A DNA stretch of 64,000 bases from Dipteris shenzhenensis (Eukaryota; Polypodiophyta; Polypodiopsida; Gleicheniales). Shown piece after piece: positions 45,068 through 55,733 of this stretch. The translations under genes and the position numbers were made by a program. The notes under the pieces were generated by a model. The model was given only the letters and a program-made list of their open reading frames with translations, was not told where the DNA came from and did no database searches. The stretch lies in assembly GCA_047967505.1 (NCBI GenBank), contig CM106540.1. One strand, written 5' to 3'. Position 1 is the first letter of the stretch, and every line of letters starts with the position of its first letter.

Positions 45068-46988
45068 ATGGCTGGATGCTATCATGACCATGATGGGGAT
45101 ATCGAGGTCGATGTAGAGGCTGACAACTTCTTCAATCGACGAAATCACAACAATCAAGGCTAACGCCCCTTGGGAAAACTGGAACGTCCCAAATATAATG
45201 GTAGGGGAGACCCAGCTCGCTTCCTCCAGCATTTTGATGCCGCATGTCGAGCAGGTGGTGATCAATCCCATGAAACCAAGGTGGCTTGGTTTCCAATGGC
45301 ATTAACTGATGAGGTGTCAGAATGGTACCTCGACCTTCTCGTGGAAGAACGTGCCACATGGGACCTACTTCAAACCGAATTCAAATGACGCTTTCAAACA
45401 GAGAGGCTACAAGACGATCCCACTCTCCAACTCAGCAAGATCGAACAAGGCCGGAGGGAAGATGTATGCACATACCTGGGAAAGATGAAGAGATTGATCG
45501 CCAAATGTGACCCACGCCTAGATGCAAAGTATCTCACAGCATGGTTCATAGCAGGTCTAAGAAAGAAAATCTGCAAGGATATGAAAAAGATAAGTAGCTA
45601 TGAAACATTCAGTGCTGCTCATGCAGCAGCCATTGACATCGAAGATGGCATGACAGACTCAGACACTAGCATTGATGACGGCACATCAAATACACAAGAT
45701 AAGCGCTCGAAAAAGGGAAAATCAAAGGACACTGCCGAAACATCCAATGAAGATCGCCTAGAGGCCATGACCTTGAATCTAAAAGAAGATATGATGCAGA
45801 CCATGGATCAAAAACTCCACTTGTCTCAGCCGCCAACTCAAACATATCCATGGCGAGAAAATGCCTGGTGTCCACACTGCTTGGCAAATCATACAGCAAA
45901 TGAGTGCCTAGTCTTAAGAGCCAGGATCACTGCACAAGCAAATCCACCGCCACGGTTATGGTGCCATATCTGCGTCATCGGCGGTCATGATGAGAACAGT
46001 TGCATCTTCAACATGCGCAACAATCCACCTCGACCTCCACAATACCAAGCGGCACCCATGCCAGTATATAGGCAATCGGCACTTGCACAAGTGCCCCTAG
46101 CTCCAAGGCTAAATCATGTTCCCATTCAGACACAAGTCCCACAACTACTCAAGAATCCGAATCCACAACCGTATCCAAGAGCACCAAATCTAGCTCCTCA
46201 GGTAGTTTCCATACATCAATTACAAGCCGAGGAAGTAGACTCACTATTTGAGTATGAAGCAGAGTACCCAATGTACTATGTAGAAGGTGCAGATGGTCTC
46301 ATACCAATTTATGCAAATCAAGTACGACCCAACACATTTCAAGCACCAATCAAGTGTTACGGTTGTGGAGAAAATCATCGGATCGCAGAGTGCCCTCATC
46401 GTGGTAGCCCCACTACTTTCCAACCACTCTGCAGAGATTGTGGCATAGGACATGCCTGTATGGATTGTCCCATGAAAAATAAGGTCCCAGAACAAATAGA
46501 GGTTAAGCCTGACGTCCCCATCGGCATCATTGGGGTGGACCATCAAAGTCTGGGTCCGGCAAGTGTGAAGTCACAACCTGTCAATGTAATTACACGCCAA
46601 CAAAAAGAGGCCACCAAGGACAATAACATTCCAATCCAACCAAAGCGACTTCTAAAAAAGAAAGCACAAGTGCCTCCACCTCCACCAAGCAATGAGCAGC
46701 CGAGCTCATCCACATCAAGTCCCGAGCATCAAATAAAAGAAGCTCCATACCCGAATGCAGAGGTGGAGAAGGCTCATTTTCAGGTACTTCAACAATGGGT
46801 CCAAAATGAACAAGCTCAATTTGAGGCTGAGAAACAAGCTCAAGACCCAACCCATGACTTGGCCCCACACAGTATTGATACTATACTTGAGCCTTTGTTC
46901 CAACAACCTCACCAACAACAGACTCCACAACAGAATATACCGCCACGTCAACTTGAAGGAGCCGCACTCCCTAGCATCCTGAGTTCCC
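45068..46988 (+). pseudogene. G1 gag
   Basis: Starts at MAGCYHDHDGDIEVDVEAD, the ATG conserved with G2. A retrotransposon Gag domain (PARFLQHFDAACRAGG, WYLDLLVEERATWDLL) is followed by a charged linker and four zinc knuckles: 45869-45907 (CX2CX3HX4C), 45962-46003 (CX2CX4HX4C), 46355-46393 and 46430-46468 (both CX2CX3HX4C). A Pro/Gln-rich stretch comes next. TAA at 45161 and TGA at 45386-45388 interrupt the first part (both are CG-containing Arg codons in G2). The segment 45485-47086 is open for 533 codons, and a one-base deletion near 46985 throws the frame before the protease. Gag would form the particle and bind RNA. Confidence 0.88.
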
Positions 46989-46989
46989 T

Positions 46990-48549
46990 GTGTCGATTCC
47001 CATCGGAATCCTCTTACGGAATTGTCCCAATCTCTGGGAGAGTTTCAAAGGATGGATTGAACTCGCAAATCCCCCTCCAACTATGAATGACATTGAAGAT
47101 ATCCCTGTGCGGATGGGTGAGAGAGATGACATACGCAATATTATTGTGCCTTTGATCCACAAGGCATATAATGAAGTCCAAGCCATAGTGGATGGTGGAG
47201 CAGGTGTTAATGTCCTATCAAAGGAGCTCTACGAAGAATGGGGTCTCCCACCAATGCAAAAGGCTAATTTCAACATATACCTTGCCGATGATTCATGGGC
47301 TAAACCTTTGGGAATAGTGAATGGCGTGTCCACAAAGATCGCAGGAGTCCGCTTTTCCCTTCAATTCACAATCTTGGATCTCCCCAAAAAATCCTATCAA
47401 ATCTTACTAGGACGTCCTTGGTTACGGGAAGCATCAGTCCTCCATGACTGGGGAACTGATAGACTTGAGACACTGCAATCAAAGTGAATGTGGGGACAGG
47501 AGCTATTAAACCAATTGTGCCTAGAGCATTGGATGACACATCTTCCACGACAATCTCGAGCAAATCAGCTCCCTTGCAACAGCATGCCATAGCAGATGAC
47601 TCACAAAGCAATGTCAATAACTGGATACAAACATTGGCAACCATCGACAACTGCCATTCATTAGACCCCATCTTCTCACAGATAGATGCTAATGCACTCC
47701 AGGTCGATCCTCCACTGACACATGAAGAACTAATCGACCTAGAGATGCCATTCTTTATGGCTGTGGGATAATGAACCTGAAGAAGGTACCCATACCAATG
47801 ATGACTCAGATTTTCATTGGGACCTTAAAACAGAGGCTGCAAATGCTGAAATTGAAGATCAAATCTTTGATAATGACTTAGCCATTCTGCATGCCCTAAT
47901 GGCAGTCGAGCTCCCAAAAGTTGAACCTCTGCAGTTGCATAACAGCAAAAGATCCCGCAAGAAAGCTACAGGAGGAAATCGCAGAAAAGCCAAGGCCAAG
48001 CACTTCAATGAATTCGAACGAATCCAATCAAGGATCGTCGATTTGGACCTTGCAAAGTCAACTCCCTCAAAATCAAAACCACCACCTCTTAAATGGTCCC
48101 CTGAGGGACTGGACGGAGTATGTGCAACACATGAACCCTTACTTGGAAACACCTTACTAGTGGAAAAGTTACCCCACAATTCCCAACATAAGAAGTTTCG
48201 GAAATATAAGCCACATGTGCGGATGAAGCTCGATCAAGTGACTTCAGAAAAAGAAAGAAAAGAAGAGCCTAACAAATTAATAAATGCAACTATGCCACCC
48301 AGTACACATGACACATGTCAGGCTAGTTCAACTCCATCAGAGGCCGATCTTCGAGAAGTGCCGGAATACTTTAAGAATTATACAAGTGGCAGTGCGCCAA
48401 TAGCAATGCCAAGACCACTCAGAGAATCTGAAGTTCAAGAAATCGATAGCATTGGAGAAACTCCAATCTATGAGGGACCGGCAAAAACACACACAATAAA
48501 CCTCACCCTTGAAGGGGAGGAAGAAAAATTGGTTTTCATTGGGAAATAG
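46990..48549 (+). pseudogene. G1 protease and linker to reverse transcriptase
   Basis: Frame 46990-47487 contains the retropepsin: AIVDGGAGVNVLS with the catalytic Asp at 47191-47193, and YQILLGRPWLREASVLHD as the second motif. A 13-bp deletion near 47465, relative to G2, ends it. Frames 47484-47771 and 47899-48549 cover a linker of about 350 residues with no recognised domain (YLKNYTSG-like segment; LTLEGEEEKLVF). TAG at 48547-48549 replaces a Gln codon of G2 just before the reverse transcriptase. Confidence 0.85.
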
Positions 48550-48588
48550 CTTCGTCAAGAAGATGAAATCAAACTCAAAGAACTCCTA

Positions 48589-50270
48589 ATGGAATATCAT
48601 GACTGCCTAGCATGGTCATACAAAGAGATGAAAGGAATTTCACCAGAAGTGGCAGTACACACGATACCTATAAGGGAAGGTGCTCACCCTAATGTATGTG
48701 GACCTTATCGCACAAATCCTAAATATGGCACCATGGTTTATGACGAGCTGGAAAAACTCCTAGATGCCGGATTCATCTACAAGATAGAGCACACTGATTG
48801 GATTTCACCCATTGTCATTGTACCTAAACGCAACAAGAAGCTCAAAATATGTGTAAACTTGAAAAATGTGAATGCCGCCACAATTAGGGATCACTACCCC
48901 CTACCCTTAACAGAAACAGTGTTGGAAAAGGTGGCAGGATCCGAAATATATAGCTTCTTGGATGGCTTCAGTGGCTATAACCAAGTGCAAATTGCTCCTC
49001 AAGACCAATCAAAAATAGCATTTGCTACAGAATGGGGTATTTTTGCATATAGAGTCATGCCATTCGGCCTTTGTAATGCCCCAACCACATTCCAGCGATC
49101 ATGTTCACAGCTTTCAAGTCATTTTTGAATAAGTTTTTACAAGTGTTCTTGGATGATTTGTGCATCCATTCAAACAAATAGGACCACTTCAAATGTCTTG
49201 AAGAAGTACTAATCAAATGCAGGGAGTATGGCATCTCCCTAAATCCAACAAAATGCTAGCTCATGGTCACCCACGGAGTTGTTTTGGGACACATCGTCTC
49301 TCAACATGGGATTGCAACTGACATGGACAAAATCAAAATCATCATGGAATTGCCTCCTCCTACAAATTCCAAAGGTGTACAGGTCTTTATGGGACATGCC
49401 GGCTATTATAGAAGATTTATATTGTGGTATGCCATGATAGCGAGACCACTTTACAAATTATTAGTGTTATTATGGACTGAAGAGTGCGACCAAGCCTTTG
49501 AGCTTTTAAAGTGGCGCCTAATCACAGCACCCATCCTTATATCTCCCAATTGGGATATTGATTTTCATGTTCATATTGATGGATCCAAGTATGCAATTGG
49601 GAGTGTGCTTTGTCAACCTGGTGAACATAAGAAAGACTACCCCTTCTACTTCGCCAGTCGTCAACTCAATGATGCAGAGATCAACTATACAACCATAGAA
49701 AGAGAAGCCCTAGCAATAGTGTATAGTGTAAAAAATTTTTGGCACTATCTACTGGCAAATGATTTTGTCTTCTACACCGACCATCAAGCATTGCTTTATC
49801 TTGTAAACCGGCCGTGTACCATAGGAAGAATAACCAGATGGCTCCTTTTGCTTCAAGAATTCAACTTCAAAATCGTGGTTTGCAAAGGTGCCCAACACTA
49901 CATTGCCGATCACATGTCTCGAGTCAAGTCAGGAGAAGAAGCCACTGGAGTAGAAGATGACTTACCAGATGCCACACTATTTCAAATAGATGCTGTTCTA
50001 GAGTGGTGTGGAGATATCATTGGGTACTTGATGGTAGGAAGACTGCCCCCTGACATGAAAGCAGTAGATGCTAGAAAATTGATTCTAAAGGATGCACCCT
50101 ATCAACTCATTGTAGGACAACTGTACAAGATGGGCAAGGACCAGATATTAAGAAGATGTGTAATGCCTCATGAGATCATGCCAATCTTGAGTGAAGTCCA
50201 TGAAGGCATTGCAGGAGGACACTTCCAAGGGGAAGCCACAGCAAGAAAAGTTCTCCTCGTAGGCTACTAG
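48589..50270 (+). pseudogene. G1 reverse transcriptase and RNase H
   Basis: Reverse transcriptase fingers/palm: WISPIVIVPKRNKKLKICVN, YSFLDGFSGYNQV (first catalytic Asp), FAYRVMPFGLCNAP in 48589-49128; then a one-base deletion near 49097. FLDDL near 49150 holds the catalytic DD pair. TAG codons at 49179 and 49257 replace Gln codons. Frame 49263-50270 continues with GHAGYYRRFI, RNase H (DFHVHIDGSKYAIGSVL, TIEREALAIVYSV, FYTDHQALLYL) and the start of the integrase zinc-binding domain (VHEGIAGGHFQGE), ending at TAG 50268. Confidence 0.92.
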
Positions 50271-51308
50271 TGACCAACATTATGGGCAGATGCCTATGAA
50301 TATGTAAAAGGCTGTGATGTATGCCAATGGCCTATTAAACCACAACACAAAGACTTCAATCCCCTAACACCAATTGTTGCACAACAACCATTTGAAAAAT
50401 GGGGGATTGACTATGTGGGTCCCATACATCCAGTAGCAAAAGGAACACAGGCATGCTACATCATTGTGGCCACTGATTACTTTACAAAGTGGGCTGAATC
50501 TAAAGCAGTCAGAAAGGCAGATGCCAGAAGCACAGCAAGATTCTTATACGAAAATGTGATCACTTGTTGATTCAGATGCCCCATTGAAATTGTGTTGGAT
50601 AGAGGCACACATTTTGTCAATGAGATAATCTAAGAACTCTTGTCTGGCTTCATGGTAATCCATAGAAAAAGCACACCCTAATACCCCCAAGGGAATGGAC
50701 TAGCAGAATCCACAAACAAAATCATATGCAATATCCTCACCAAGGTAGTAGAACCACAGCATTCTGATTGGGCGGAGAAACTGAATGCAGCCTTATGGGC
50801 ATACAGAACCACATTCAAGGTCAGTACAGGAAACACACCTTTTCAATTGGTGTACGGCCTTGAAGCCGTGGTCCCACTCGAATTTGTAATACCAAGTCTA
50901 CACATCACAGTACAAGAACACATGGGTGACCATGAATCCTTGAAAGCAAGGCTCTGTCAGTTGGAAAAGCATATAGAGACAAGAGTAGTCGCCTACCATG
51001 CCATGACAACAGAAAAACGCAGAAGAAAGGCATGGTTTGATAGGAATATGAAAGCTAAAGACATCAAGGAAGGCGACTTAATCCTATTATACAATGCCAA
51101 AGTACACAAGGGGAAACTAAGGTATCTAGGTCAAGGACCATACCGAGTATGAAAGATGAATCCCATCAGAGTTGTGCTACTTGAAACATTGGATGGAGTC
51201 CAATTCAACACAACAATAAACGGGAGCCGATTGAAGTGCTACTACATCAACACGCAAGCCATTCTCGACAAAAATGAAGATTTGGGAAACCAAGTCTTCC
51301 TTAGTTAG
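50271..51308 (+). pseudogene. G1 integrase
   Basis: Continues with the CX2C of the zinc-binding domain (GCDVCQW), core start WGIDYVGPIHPVAKG and VATDYFTKW, then frameshifts and stops near 50567 and 50630. Frame 50847-51152 gives the C-terminal part (RRRKAWFDRNMKAKDIKEGD, YLGQGPYRV), closed by TGA. The end motif NGSRLKCYY lies near 51230, with a natural stop at 51306-51308. No chromodomain follows. It would insert the DNA copy into the host chromosome if intact. Confidence 0.88.
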
Positions 51309-52061
51309 GATTAGATTGTATCACAAGCACTCACTCACATATGCACGTTTTTGTATATATAGTTTGCACTAGATTGTTACATTCACACTCACTGCATATG
51401 CACGTTTTTTGCACATTAGGGATGTTTGATTCTTAGTTTCCCTATCAAATCCCACAAATAAGCATATAGTTAGACACATCACATGCCCTCACATGATTTT
51501 TCATAGGCACATAATAGATTGCATAAAAAATAGTATCACACACTTTCATTCCATACTCTCAAAGCATGCAATGAATTCACAAGCAGTACACTAATCTATG
51601 CCAAAACTCAAGATGAATTGGCAAAAGAGTCTGCAGCCTCCGCAACGAGACCCCCGCCAAACATCACAGCCGTCTCCTATATGCACAAATATCAAACTTG
51701 CATACTAATTATCTACAAGCTCAATGCTACGGGTGCAATCGCATCCAACATGTATGCAAGATAGCAAGAAATGCCAGCCTCAATGAGACCCCCGCTAAAC
51801 CTCTTCCCAAGAAGATTAGATGGCAGAGTCTGCAACCTCAACAACGAGATCCCCTCTAACATTCACAGTCATCTACCCCTCCTTAAGAGGAGATAAGCTT
51901 CTTGACTATTGACTACAAATTGTATGGTGCAAAAGCATTACAGCAGGAATGACTCGCATGCCACAAGCTAAACAGCCACTAGATTACGCACATGGCATCC
52001 CAACTCTAAAATCAAAATAAGCCATAACCTGAGGACAGGTAATAAAATGGATCCGGGAGTA
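51309..52061 (+). other. G1 3' untranslated region and polypurine tract
   Basis: About 750 bp with no gene. Blocks are shared with G0 (18886-19215) and with N1 at its leader/cargo junction (near 51539) and before its LTR. AAAATGGATCCGGGAGTA directly precedes the LTR. Confidence 0.75.
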
Positions 52062-52359
52062 TGTTGACTTTGTGCCAACATGAACTTATGTAGAAAGTTA
52101 ATGTGATACAACTTTGTGTTACAACTTCTAGATACAATTTTGTGTTACAACTTTGTGTTACAACTTTGTGATACAACTTTGTGTAACAACTTTGTGTTAC
52201 AACTTCTACATGTAGAGAGAGAATGTGTTACAACTTCTACATGTAGAGAGAGAATGTGTTACAACTTTGTGTTAGAACTTTGTGATACAACTTTGTGATA
52301 CGACTTTGTGTTACAACTTTGTGTTACATGCCGAGAGAGAAGCTCTCTAACTTGTATAA
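52062..52359 (+). mobile_element. G1 3' LTR, truncated
   Basis: Starts TGTTGACTTTGTGCC, includes the minisatellite and stops inside the TATA-box region (CTTGTATAA); the following TGTTGTAGCC is unrelated. About 75% of the LTR is missing, so no target-site duplication can be read. Confidence 0.88.
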
Positions 52360-53024
52360 GTGTTGTAGCCTCTTCAGATCAAAATTAAATCCAAGGCTTA
52401 TCTTAGGAACCCGAAATTCCCCATAGGTTGCCTATCGTAAAAGTAACTGTATATATTTATATATTGATATTAACATGGCTTACAAAAATACATCACCTTC
52501 TAAGGTGGGTGTTGATGGAAGAAGAAGGTTGGGGTGTTTAGGCTCCTTGACTCCTTCTTGTTTGCAAGCACTACCCATGAGTCCAACATTTGCAAAGACA
52601 ATATCAGTCAACTCACCAAATGCTTCATCAAGGAGAGAGCTGCTTGCACCTGAACAATCTTTACAACAAAGTGAGTTCATGCCAACAAGGGAGAGAGTGT
52701 CCACAAATAAGCCTCTTCTTCCAGCATAACAATTTCCATCAGTCATCACCATTAAGAGTGAAAGGTCGTACAAGTAAGCGCTCTTTAAATGAGATGGAGG
52801 CTCCTATTCCAAAGGATTCAAAACCTACTCCCAATGTTGATTCTTTTGAGGGAAAGACTAAAAAAATCAAAGTATGGGCGTGGTTGGACATTGACCATGG
52901 GAGCTCCTCACCTTCATAGGACAGTAGTTGAGCCCACTACTATTTTTTTGCCTGTGACTAAACATAAAGGTTTATCAAGTGATACTAATCGATTCCCAGG
53001 GGTTGGATGTATCATAAATGTACC
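52360..53024 (+). other. Possible fragment of a host coding sequence
   Basis: Frames 52475-52729 and 52590-52919 have ordinary amino-acid composition. The first reads MAYKNTSPSKVGVDGRRRLG; the second includes GRTSKRSLNEMEAPIPKD, NVDSFEGKTKKIKVWAWL and ends at 52919. A frameshift near 52735 would join them. No family is recognised and there is no transposon motif, so this may be a decayed host exon or a captured transcript. The evidence is weak. Confidence 0.25.
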
Positions 53025-53125
53025 AATATCTCAACACTCCCCCTCGAACTCAATCCCAATTCCTGCACACCAAGTAGGTCTCTGAACTTGTGCAACTTCT
53101 TTGCACCCAATGCCTTCGTGAGAGC
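53025..53125 (-). pseudogene. Copia tail fragment
   Basis: On the minus strand, TKALGAKKLHKFRDLLGVQE and the polypurine tract followed by TGTTGAGATAT match the end of copia-2 pol (13837-13925). Only about 100 bp is left: the last RNase H-side codons, the polypurine tract and 11 bp of LTR. Confidence 0.8.
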
Positions 53126-54624
53126 AAAGATTAAAAAAAAGATGTCCTTTCTAGTTAAGTGGTAACTAGGACCATCTGAAGTTGCTGTACTCCTTTTTAA
53201 GAAGTACTTTGAGCTACAAGAGGTCAATCCATAGCGGTGGGTTCTGGGGGCTATGGGTAGACCCTGGCCCACGAGGGTTGCCCAATTTATGAATTTTCAC
53301 TCCTTTGCATGGGGAGTGCCTCTTCTATTTTTAGTAACTTGGATTCTAGAATCCGCCTTTTGTAAACTTGAGATATTGGACTCCCAAAACAAAACACAAT
53401 CAATTGGAACACAACGCAAAATCTCAAAAAGGGTCATAGAACCTTGCTTGCCTTGTTTGAGCTTGTTGTTTTTCTTTGAAGGTGGATTCTAGAATCCTAG
53501 TTGTCTACACTTGGGTTACCATAATCCCAAAAAACAACATGGTTGCATTGATTTGGAACACAATAATCTGGAATATAGTGCAAAAGTCTGAAAAGCGATA
53601 GAACCTACTTTTCATTCTCTGTGGTGGCTGTTGTATTGCTTTGAAGGTTGGTTTCTAGAATCCCAGTTCTCTACACTTGGGATTGTGAATCTCAGTTCCC
53701 TACACTTGGGATACTGGAAGCCCAAAAAGCAACACGCTAATGTTAACATCAACACAAACAACTTTTATGTCATGCAAAAGTTTCAACTATTGTTTATTGC
53801 CCTTGTCTACACCCCTTTGTTTTCATGAAAGATTCAGATTCTAGTCTCTGAGTTCTCTATACCTAGGAGAAATGCCTAGCAGGTTCTATGAAATCTTGCA
53901 AATCATGCCAAAAAGAGAATGCGGTTATGATCGTGGTTTTTCTAAATTTCCTTTCACATCAACACTTTCATGAGTCTTATTGGATCAAATTCCATCCTTC
54001 AGTTTGGATTCAATGACTCTACATTCAATGTCACACAAAATCCCCATTCAATAGACATAATTTTAGCACTTCCATATGCTCAAGTTCTGTACACCAATGC
54101 TCTTTACAAAGAGGTGAGATTTCCCAACAAGAATAATCTTTAGTTTACAAATTCTATAAAAGTTGAGATTTCCTGGGTTTTTCTTGAAAAATGTACTTTA
54201 TTTAACATCTTCCTTACTTTTTTAGCAAGTGGAAGCAACGATTTTGATATGTTTGAAATGAGCACAGTGCTCTTTTGGTCAAAATGTTGCAGTTACTATC
54301 TCCCAATCTCACAAACTTTATGTGAATTTGGAGATATTTTGCAATGTTCTCTTCAATTTCCACTTTTGAGATGTTTTTTGGTAAATATTGCGCTTTCATA
54401 TTTCTGTACCTTTAATACTAGGATTTTGGAATCCTACCTCTTAGATTTGTGACTCATTGTTCTTTACCAACACTCTAGGTTTCATCTTCCATGCTACTTT
54501 CCACTTCACTATTCTTCTTTAAACTTCTTATGCTTAGTTTGGATTCTAGAATTCAATTTCTAACGTGTTTCATGATGGGGCATGCTAATCTGAATTTCCT
54601 ACAAGAAATTCTTCACTAATTTAT
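53126..54624. repeat. Non-coding DNA with scattered TTCTAGAA-centred repeats
   Basis: GGATTCTAGAATCC or near copies occur at 53341, 53484, 53650 and 54541, with weaker ones near 53830 and 54420. Around the first three lies a longer diverged unit including CTACACTTGGG and CCCAAAA(A)(A)CAACA. The spacing of about 145-165 bp suggests an old tandem repeat. No gene is supported. Confidence 0.55.
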
Positions 54625-55713
54625 GTTGACTCTGTGCCAACATGAACTTATGAAGAAAGAGAAGGTGTTACAACTTTGTGATACAACTTTGTGTTGCAAC
54701 TTTGTGTTACAACTTCTAGACACAACTTTGTGTTACGACTTTGTGTAACAACTTTGTGTTACAAGTTTGTGTTACAACTTCTACATGTAGAGAGAGAATG
54801 TGTTACGACTTTGTGACACAACTTTGTGTAACAACTTTGTGATACGACTTTGTGTTACATGCAGGGAGAGAAGCTCTCCAACTTGTATAACTACCCCATA
54901 ATGGAATGAAGCCCACACTCTTGGGGCATTGTGTTGAGTCTACATTGGTATTCCAAGCATTTGTCTCAAGTGTCCATGCTTCCTTGCACTGCACGTCCAA
55001 AAGCATGTCCTAATCTTGCAACCCTTCTCCCCTCTCCTCCAACCCTGCAACCCACCCTCTCCCTCTCCTCCTCCCTCCTCCTCCTCCTCCTCCTCCTCCT
55101 CCCTCCTCCTCCTCCTCCTCTCTCCTCTCCCTCCCTTCTCCTCTTCCCTCCTCCTCCTTCCTCCTCTCTCTTCTTTCACCCATGCTCTTACACCTTCTTC
55201 CTCTCCCACTCCTATGCTTTCCTAAACCCTTAAACTCCATGATCTACGAGGGAGACGAGTTCTCCACCATGTACTCTACTCTGAACCTTGGATCCTCCTT
55301 CTAACCCTGGACTCCTTCTAAACCTTGGAACCTCCTTCTAAACCCTGGAACTCCTTCTGAACCCTGGAACCTCCTTCTGAACCCTGGAACTTCTCCTAAA
55401 CCCTTGAACTCTTTCTAAACCCTACAACCTCCTTCTGAACCCTTAAACTCCTCCTAAACCCTACAACCCCCAATGAAGGCGAAAGCCTTCATTACCCCAA
55501 CAACAATGGTTTACGTGCCTTTTACACATGCTTGCATTTTGTTTACTTACCACACTTAAGCCTACGTCTCTCACCGGAACACGACTCGAGGTCCTAAGCT
55601 ACACATATACTACAACGACAATCCCAATATATCTATAGGTGACAAAAAGCCTCGGAACACTGCAACATAGACAACCCAGCTCTTCCTACGAAAGCAGTAG
55701 GAAAGAGCCAACA
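54625..55713 (+). mobile_element. G2 5' LTR, complete
   Basis: TGTTGACTCTGTGCC...GGAAAGAGCCAACA, 1089 bp, with a shorter minisatellite (54665-54860) and a shorter CCTGGAACCTCC region than G1. The TATA box is altered to TATAACT. The (CCT)n tract is at 55060-55170. The element continues beyond the window. Confidence 0.9.
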
Positions 55714-55733
55714 TTTGGCGCCGCTGCCGGGGA
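55714..55733 (+). other. G2 primer-binding site
   Basis: TTTGGCGCCGCTGCCGGGGA directly after the LTR; see the G1 site for interpretation. Confidence 0.75.
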
